This document shows positions 59,377-64,000 of a stretch of DNA of 64,000 nt, in pieces. Where the stretch lies: the NCBI GenBank assembly GCA_944389945.1, contig CALXOF010000003.1:1-64000 (forward strand). Reading direction: 5' to 3'. The number at the start of each line of letters is the position of its first letter. The first letter of the stretch is position 1. Below the pieces are notes generated by a model, which saw only the letters and a list, made by a program, of their open reading frames with translations, made no database searches and was not told the DNA's origin. Made by a program: the position numbers and the translations under genes. Source of the DNA: an uncultured Kiritimatiellota bacterium (GTDB lineage Bacteria > Verrucomicrobiota > Kiritimatiellia > RFP12 > DVOR01).

Positions 59377-60563
59377 GGGCGGGTCGCTCCTTGGCTGTCG
59401 ATGAGCCATTTGTAGGTGGTGAGGGCGTCGAGACCCATGGGGCCGCGCGCGTGCAGTTTCTGGGTGGAGATGCCGACCTCCGCACCCAGGCCGAACTCGC
59501 CGCCGTCGGTGAAGGAGGTGGGCGTGTTGACGTAGACGCAGGCGGCGTCGACCTCGCGGCGGAAGCGCTCGGCGGCCTCGGGGCTCTGCGTGACGATGGC
59601 CTCGCTGTGGCCGGAACCGAAGCGGGCGATGTGCGCGAGCGCCTCGTCCAAATCCTCCACCACGCGCACGGAGAGGTCCATCGAGAGCCACTCGCGGCCC
59701 CAGTCCTCGGGCTCCGTGTACAGGGTCACGCCCTTGGCCAGGCAGGGGGCCAACAACTCCTCGAGGCGGTTGGCCCAATCGCGGTGCACCAGCAGACAGT
59801 CGAGCGCGTTGCAGACCGAGACGCGGCGGGTCTTGGCGTTGTCGATGACGCGCGCCGCCAGGGCCGGGTCGGCGTCCGCATGGACGTAGACGTGGCAGAC
59901 GCCGGCGCCGGTCTCGATCACCGGCACCAAGGCCTGCTCGCGGACGGCGCGAATCAGTCGAGCCGACCCGCGCGGAATGAGGACGTCCACCAGTCCCTCC
60001 GCGGCCATCAGCTCATCGGCGGCCTCATGCGTCGGCGGCAAGAGGGTGACGGCGGCCTCCGGCACGCCCTCGGCGCGGAGCGCCTCGCCCAGCATGGCGG
60101 CCAGCGCGGCGTTGGAGCGCGCGGCCTCCTTGCCACCCTTGAGGGCGGCGGCGTTGCCGGTGCGCAGACAGAGGCACGCCACATCGACCGTCACGTTGGG
60201 GCGCGCCTCGTAGATACACGCCACCACGCCCAACGGCACACGCACGCGCCGCAGGTGGATGCCGCTGGGACGGTCGCGCTCCTCCAGCGTCTGCCACAGG
60301 TTGTCGGGCAGGTCCGCGACGGCCTCCGCGCCGGCGGCCATGGCCTCGACCCGTTCGGGCGTCAGCAACAGGCGGTCGCGGAAGGGATAGTCCGCCGGGA
60401 GCGCGTCCAAGTCCGCCGCGTTGGCGGTCAGGATATAGCCCTCCCCGCGCCGCAGGTTGGCGGCGATGCGGCGGAGCAGACCCTGCCGCGCGCCGTCGGA
60501 GAGCAACCCAACGGCGCGCGAGGCCGCCTTGGCCGCGGCGAGCGCTTGGCGCACGTCAGTCAC
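59373..60563 (-). CDS. proA: Gamma-glutamyl phosphate reductase
   Basis: 396 residues. The second step of proline synthesis. It has VPLGVVACIYEARPNVTVDVACL, RTGNAAALKGGKEAARSN, the catalytic Cys in RRVSVCNALDCLLV, and PTSFTDGGEFGLGAEVGISTQKLHARGPMGL. The GTG at 60563 is the best start (TDVRQALAAAKAASR) and overlaps the upstream gene by 8 bases. proB is not in the window. Confidence 0.95.
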   Translation of the reverse strand: MTDVRQALAAAKAASRAVGLLSDGARQGLLRRIAANLRRGEGYILTANAADLDALPADYPFRDRLLLTPERVEAMAAGAEAVADLPDNLWQTLEERDRPSGIHLRRVRVPLGVVACIYEARPNVTVDVACLCLRTGNAAALKGGKEAARSNAALAAMLGEALRAEGVPEAAVTLLPPTHEAADELMAAEGLVDVLIPRGSARLIRAVREQALVPVIETGAGVCHVYVHADADPALAARVIDNAKTRRVSVCNALDCLLVHRDWANRLEELLAPCLAKGVTLYTEPEDWGREWLSMDLSVRVVEDLDEALAHIARFGSGHSEAIVTQSPEAAERFRREVDAACVYVNTPTSFTDGGEFGLGAEVGISTQKLHARGPMGLDALTTYKWLIDSQGATRP

Positions 60564-61755
60564 GGTGGAAGACCTCGCCTTCGATGACCTTCCAGGGCAG
60601 ACCGTACTTCGCAAGGTCCTCCAAGAAGGGATCGGGGTCGAACTGCTCCATGTTGAAGACGCCCTTGCCGCGCCACTTGCCCGTGAGCATCATCTTGGCG
60701 CCGACCATCGCCGGCACGCCGGTGGTGTAGCTGATGGCCTGCGACTTGACCTCCTTGTAGCACTCTTGGTGGTCGCAGATGTTATAGATGTAGACCGTCT
60801 TGGGCTTGCCGTCGAAGTCCAGGCCGCGCACCTGGCAGCCGATGCAGGTCTTGCCCTTGGTCACGGGGCCGAGCGTCGCGGGGTCGGGCAGCAACGCCTT
60901 GAGGAACTGGATCGGGATGATTTCGTGACCCTCGTACATCACGGGGTCGATGCGCGTCATGCCCACGTTCTTCAGCACCTCCAGGTGCTTCAGGTAGTTG
61001 TCCGAGAAGCTCATCCAGAAGCGGGCGCGCTCCAGACCGGGGATATGCTTGGCCAGCGACTCCAGCTCCTCGTGGTACATCAAATAGGTGTTCAGCGTGC
61101 CCAGGCCCTCGGGCATCTCGAACGGCTGCTTCACCGAGAGCGGATCCGTCTCCACAAAGCCCTTGCCGGCCTCCCAATAGCGGCCCTTCGCCGACACCTC
61201 GCGGATGTTGATCTCCGGGTTGAAGTTCGTTGCGAAGGGGTGGCCGTTGCTGCCCGCGTTGCAGTCGATGATGTCGATCTGCTTGATCTGCGGGATGTAG
61301 TGCTTCTGGATGTAGGTGCAGAAGACCGAGCTCACGCCCGGGTCGAAGCCCGAGCCCAAGAGCGCCATCAGCCCGGCGTCCTTGAACTTCTGGTCATATG
61401 CCCACTGCCACTTGTACTCAAACTTCGCCACGTCCGGCGGCTCGTAGTTCGCCGTGTCCAGATAATCCACGCCCGCCGCCAGGCTCGCGTCCATGATGTG
61501 CAGGTCCTGATAAGGCAGGGCGATGTTCATCACCAGGTCAGGCTTGAAATCCTTGATGAGCGCCGTCAACGCCGGCACGTCATCCGCGTCCACCTGCGCC
61601 GTCTGCACCGGCCGCGGCAACTGCGCCGCCAGCTCATCCACACGCTTCTTCGTGCGCGACGCCAAGAGAATGTCCGCAAACACCTCCGGCACCTGCGCCA
61701 GCTTATGGGCCACCACACTGCCGACGCCGCCGGCGCCAATCATCAACACGCGCAT
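60556..61755 (-). CDS. Carboxynorspermidine dehydrogenase-like saccharopine dehydrogenase family protein
   Basis: 399 residues. It starts MRVLMIGAGGVGSVVAHKLAQ (NADP loop) and has ANYEPPD, LGSGFDPGVSSVF and AISYTTGVPAMVGAKMML, all typical of the Lys1/CANSDH group that makes carboxy(nor)spermidine from aspartate semialdehyde and a diamine. The partner decarboxylase (NspC) is not in the window. The ATG at 61755 has AAAGGAG upstream, with an extended -10 further up. It is the first gene of the 55870-61755 operon. Confidence 0.9.
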   Translation of the reverse strand: MRVLMIGAGGVGSVVAHKLAQVPEVFADILLASRTKKRVDELAAQLPRPVQTAQVDADDVPALTALIKDFKPDLVMNIALPYQDLHIMDASLAAGVDYLDTANYEPPDVAKFEYKWQWAYDQKFKDAGLMALLGSGFDPGVSSVFCTYIQKHYIPQIKQIDIIDCNAGSNGHPFATNFNPEINIREVSAKGRYWEAGKGFVETDPLSVKQPFEMPEGLGTLNTYLMYHEELESLAKHIPGLERARFWMSFSDNYLKHLEVLKNVGMTRIDPVMYEGHEIIPIQFLKALLPDPATLGPVTKGKTCIGCQVRGLDFDGKPKTVYIYNICDHQECYKEVKSQAISYTTGVPAMVGAKMMLTGKWRGKGVFNMEQFDPDPFLEDLAKYGLPWKVIEGEVFHRD

Positions 61756-61789
61756 AGGAAACACTCCTTTCAAGTTGAGTACTCCTCCC

Positions 61790-61798
61790 ATTATACCA
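61790..61798 (-). promoter_or_regulatory. Extended -10 promoter of the carboxynorspermidine-proA operon
   Basis: TGGTATAAT (box 61795-61790) on the minus strand, about 35 nt before the ATG. No good -35. Confidence 0.55.
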
Positions 61799-61799
61799 C

Positions 61800-62023
61800 A
61801 CCTCACCCCTCCCGCTCCGTCAGGATTCTATTGGGGCGGCATTGCCAAGCCTCCAAGCTTCCAAACCTCCAAACTTCCACCATTCATGGTAATCAGTTGC
61901 ACTGGGGCGGGGGGTGTGTTATCCTTATAGTGTCTTTGATACCCGGTTGCGGGCTTTGGGCGGACTTGGCCGAGTGGTCGGCCGTGCCAGGGAACGTGAT
62001 GGGAGAACGAAAAGGAGTAAACG
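61800..62023. repeat. Short TTGGARGY remnant and leader of the zinc-ribbon gene cluster
   Basis: Reversed TTGGARGY units stand at 61845-61880. The rest (61881-62023) has no repeat I recognise. A CGGACTTGGCCGAGTGGTCGG stretch at about 61962-61982 resembles a tRNA D-arm but no tRNA follows. AAAAGGAG lies seven bases before the next ATG. Confidence 0.55.
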
Positions 62024-62515
62024 ATGTTCTGCGGCAAATGCGGCAAAGAAATGCCTGACGGCGCCGTGGCCTGCCCGGCCTGCGGCGCACCCACCGATGC
62101 CCCCACCGGCGCGGCCCCCACGCCCCCTCCCCAGCCCCCCAAGGCCCCTGTGAGCAAGGGCAAGGTGATTGGCTTCTCCATTCTTGGCGTCATCGTCGTG
62201 CTTATTCTCGGCTTGATTGTCTGGGCCTTCATCCCCAACGACAAGACGCGTATCGAAGACGAGCTCTATCGCATCATGGAAGAGGAGTACAACGCCAGCG
62301 GCGACCTCTTCTCTGTGGAGAAAATCTCGCCGATTATGAAAGGCGAAATCGAGGAGGGCAAGGCTAACGTTTACGTCTTCACGATTCGCACCTGCGGCGG
62401 GGATCTTCAGTCCGGCGTTGCCGTGGTGTCGAAAGAAAAGGACAAGGATCGCAAGATTGAGATTGCCCACACGCCTGATTTGTTCGATCAAATCGAAGCG
62501 CTTAACTTGAAGTAA
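62024..62515 (+). CDS. Zinc-ribbon membrane protein, paralogue 1
   Basis: 163 residues. An N-terminal zinc ribbon has ligands Cys3, Cys6, Cys17 and Cys20 (CGKC...CPAC), then a Pro/Ala-rich linker and one transmembrane helix (about 47-70, VIGFSILGVIVVLILGLIVWAF). A 90-residue external domain follows with helix EDELYRIMEEEY, 'LFSVEKISPI' and strands ANVYVFTIRTCGG. The function is unknown. The layout recurs in the next three genes. Confidence 0.85.
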   Translation: MFCGKCGKEMPDGAVACPACGAPTDAPTGAAPTPPPQPPKAPVSKGKVIGFSILGVIVVLILGLIVWAFIPNDKTRIEDELYRIMEEEYNASGDLFSVEKISPIMKGEIEEGKANVYVFTIRTCGGDLQSGVAVVSKEKDKDRKIEIAHTPDLFDQIEALNLK

Positions 62516-62533
62516 CCGGAAGGGAGCACTGCA

Positions 62534-62932
62534 ATGAAAAAAGCATGGATTATCGCCGGTTCCGTCGTTGGTGCCATCGTCGTGGCCATTGTCGCTTGGA
62601 TTGTGATTGACCTGTGCGTCACCACCAACGCCGAGGTCGCCGAGAACCTGATTTACGAGTCCTTTGACGAGATGGAGAAGGAAGCCAAGAAGATGGCCGA
62701 GAAAGAAGATGGGAGCTTCAAGCTCTATCGCGACTTCATCACTGTCGAGGATGTCACCCAAATCGGCAAGGACAAAGACAACGCGGAATACTTCCTGGTC
62801 ACCTATCGCGAGAATGGGGCTGAGTTCACCTCTGCGGTCGTCAAGATCGAGGAGAAGAACGGCGAACCTAAAGGCGAATTCGTTAATGGCAGGTTCGACG
62901 TCAAGTATATGTTGCGATATATGTTGCGATAA
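62534..62932 (+). CDS. Membrane-anchored paralogue 2, lacking the zinc ribbon
   Basis: 132 residues. It starts directly with a transmembrane segment (KKAWIIAGSVVGAIVVAIVAWIVI). The external domain matches its neighbours: helix, then ITVEDVTQIGKDKDNAEYFLVTYRENGAEFTSAVV. It lacks the Cys4 ribbon. The last codons (YMLRYMLR) come from a 12-bp direct repeat just before the stop, suggesting recent slippage. It lies 18 bases after paralogue 1 and has an AAGGGAG upstream. Confidence 0.8.
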   Translation: MKKAWIIAGSVVGAIVVAIVAWIVIDLCVTTNAEVAENLIYESFDEMEKEAKKMAEKEDGSFKLYRDFITVEDVTQIGKDKDNAEYFLVTYRENGAEFTSAVVKIEEKNGEPKGEFVNGRFDVKYMLRYMLR

Positions 62933-63021
62933 GCAATGATAGCGTGACGTGCGTCGCCGACGCTTATGGGCGTGGGCTCTGCCCCGCCCTTTTCTTTTGA
63001 TACAAGCACTGGAGCAAGACC

Positions 63022-63528
63022 ATGAAGTGTGAACAGTGTGGCACCGAGATGCCGGAAGGGCAGACGGCTTGTCCAATTTGTGGTGCGGGAAAACCCACCG
63101 CGTCGAAGAAGCGCCTCTTCTTGATTGGCGGTATCGTTGCCGTGATTGCGGTCGTGGCCATCTGTGCCGTGGTGGCACTGAGCCAGCGGCACCTCTCCAA
63201 TGATGAAGAGGCCATCCGAGACTACTTCTACGAGATGCTGGACGAACTGGACATCGACAAGGACGCCTTCCGCGTGGCCGACGTCAAGCAGGTCGCCACC
63301 TATAACGATCGTCGTCATTGGCGAGAGACCGAAGTGGAAAAGTATGTTTTACTCCTCAAGTTGCCTGGAGGCAAATCCGAGTTTGTCACCCTAGAACGCT
63401 CCAAGGAGCAGGATGACAAGGAGGAGCACGAGATGTGGGTGTGGATGGGCGCACCTTCATTGAGTGCGGTCATGTATGAGGCGAAGAGCCATATGCCCGG
63501 CAACTCGGTTCCCTATCGTTGGCATTAA
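63022..63528 (+). CDS. Zinc-ribbon membrane protein, paralogue 3
   Basis: 168 residues. Zinc ribbon Cys3, Cys6, Cys17, Cys20 (CEQC...CPIC), transmembrane helix about 31-52 (LFLIGGIVAVIAVVAICAVVAL), and an external domain EEAIRDYFYEMLDEL, AFRVADVKQVATYND, KYVLLLKLPGGKSEFVTLE. It is separated from paralogue 2 by 89 bases containing no obvious terminator. Confidence 0.85.
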   Translation: MKCEQCGTEMPEGQTACPICGAGKPTASKKRLFLIGGIVAVIAVVAICAVVALSQRHLSNDEEAIRDYFYEMLDELDIDKDAFRVADVKQVATYNDRRHWRETEVEKYVLLLKLPGGKSEFVTLERSKEQDDKEEHEMWVWMGAPSLSAVMYEAKSHMPGNSVPYRWH

Positions 63529-63539
63529 GGAGCGCGAAA

Positions 63540-64000
63540 ATGTTTTGTAAGCACTGTGGACAATCCAATCCCGATGGCGTCGCATTCTGCGCGGCCTGCG
63601 GCAAGCCAATGGGCACGGAAACCGCTACGATGGCCCCACAAGCGTCCGCCGGTACCCCCAAAAAGAAATGGTGGCTCGTCCTTGCCGCCGGGGTGGTGGC
63701 GCTCGTGATTCTCGGAGCCATCCTCACCTTCGCATTGTGGCCTTCTTTTGACAAGGAAGATCGTGAGGTGTTGCGTTTGGTGGAGGAACACTTGGACGCC
63801 AACTTGGGAGAGGGCGGTACAACCCACCCAGGCTTCTATGAAGTGACCGACATCAACGAAGTCTGGGAAAAGGACGACCGCACCGCTTATCTGGTCACAA
63901 TCCGCTTTATGGATGATGCCTGTGGCACTGCGGTCGTGATAACGCAAAAGAATCGCCGTGACGAGTTGTTGATGGAAGACTTCATCTTTGACTTCCCCTT
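63540..64000 (+). CDS. Zinc-ribbon membrane protein, paralogue 4 (cut by the window end)
   Basis: Partial. It starts MFCKHCGQSNPDGVAFCAAC (Cys3, Cys6, Cys17, Cys20), has a transmembrane helix near residues 43-62 (WWLVLAAGVVALVILGAILT), and an external domain EVLRLVEEHLDANL, GFYEVTDINEVWEKDD, AYLVTIRFMDDACGTAVVI. It remains open at base 64000. It has a GGAG SD and follows paralogue 3 by 11 bases. Confidence 0.83.
   Translation, partial: MFCKHCGQSNPDGVAFCAACGKPMGTETATMAPQASAGTPKKKWWLVLAAGVVALVILGAILTFALWPSFDKEDREVLRLVEEHLDANLGEGGTTHPGFYEVTDINEVWEKDDRTAYLVTIRFMDDACGTAVVITQKNRRDELLMEDFIFDFP

Noticed and set aside
61955-62010. tRNA-like segment CGGACTTGGCCGAGTGGTCGG
   Set aside because: It resembles a D-arm only; there is no T-arm, anticodon stem or matching acceptor strand.

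Overview
The window is GC-rich bacterial DNA from a Gram-negative lineage. Evidence includes an outer-membrane beta-barrel protein ending in Phe, a PEP-CTERM surface protein, MEP-pathway IspE, FeoAB, and a carboxynorspermidine-type dehydrogenase. The gene set, the RpiB-SHMT fusion and the PEP-CTERM protein suggest the PVC group (Verrucomicrobiota/Kiritimatiellota-like). That placement is inference; no rRNA gene is present to settle it.

Layout. 1-5945: a PepSY protein, an RpiB-SHMT fusion, a GspG-like protein and an alkaline-phosphatase-superfamily protein. 5946-14151: rarA (minus), then a complete type I restriction-modification operon hsdM-hsdS-hsdR (plus) flanked by ~190-bp direct repeats. 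14152-16018: repeats, a candidate 88-nt small RNA and a HigB-like toxin/antitoxin pair. 16019-33169: a minus-strand ribosomal super-operon, fusA-S10-spc-alpha, with secY, adk, map and rpoA, led by a promoter and a nut-like (hairpin plus boxA) leader. 33170-34948: repeats and a frameshifted small secreted gene. 34950-40118: a minus-strand housekeeping operon, ispE, tRNA-Gln, prs, rplY, pth, rpsF, ssb, rpsR, rplI. 41042-47522: outer-membrane protein, feoAB, a Doc-type toxin module and an AAA-ATPase/PD-(D/E)XK protein. 47878-50812: PEP-CTERM protein, SEC-C protein, asd and a hypothetical. 51164-55206: GNAT, Sel1-repeat protein, HAD phosphatase, mazG and a hypothetical. 55870-61755: a tightly coupled minus-strand operon (carboxynorspermidine dehydrogenase-like, proA, 5-formyl-THF cyclo-ligase, FAD reductase, MBL hydrolase, GT8). 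62024-64000: a tandem family of zinc-ribbon membrane proteins, cut by the window end.

The most unusual signal is not a conventional gene system. Most of the long intergenic regions outside the ribosomal operon are mosaics of a small vocabulary of dispersed modules. Some modules are tandem runs with periods of 7, 8 or 9 bp; others are palindromes, including a three-hairpin unit, a cruciform unit and a 98-bp CTATAG-rich unit. Two copies lie in frame inside genes: one adds about 70 residues to the middle of ispE, and one encodes the hydrophobic core of an outer-membrane protein's signal peptide. Other notable points are orphan nut-like leaders, a recurrent extended -10 promoter, and four genes whose -10 box lies only 6-7 nt before the start codon, suggesting leaderless mRNAs.
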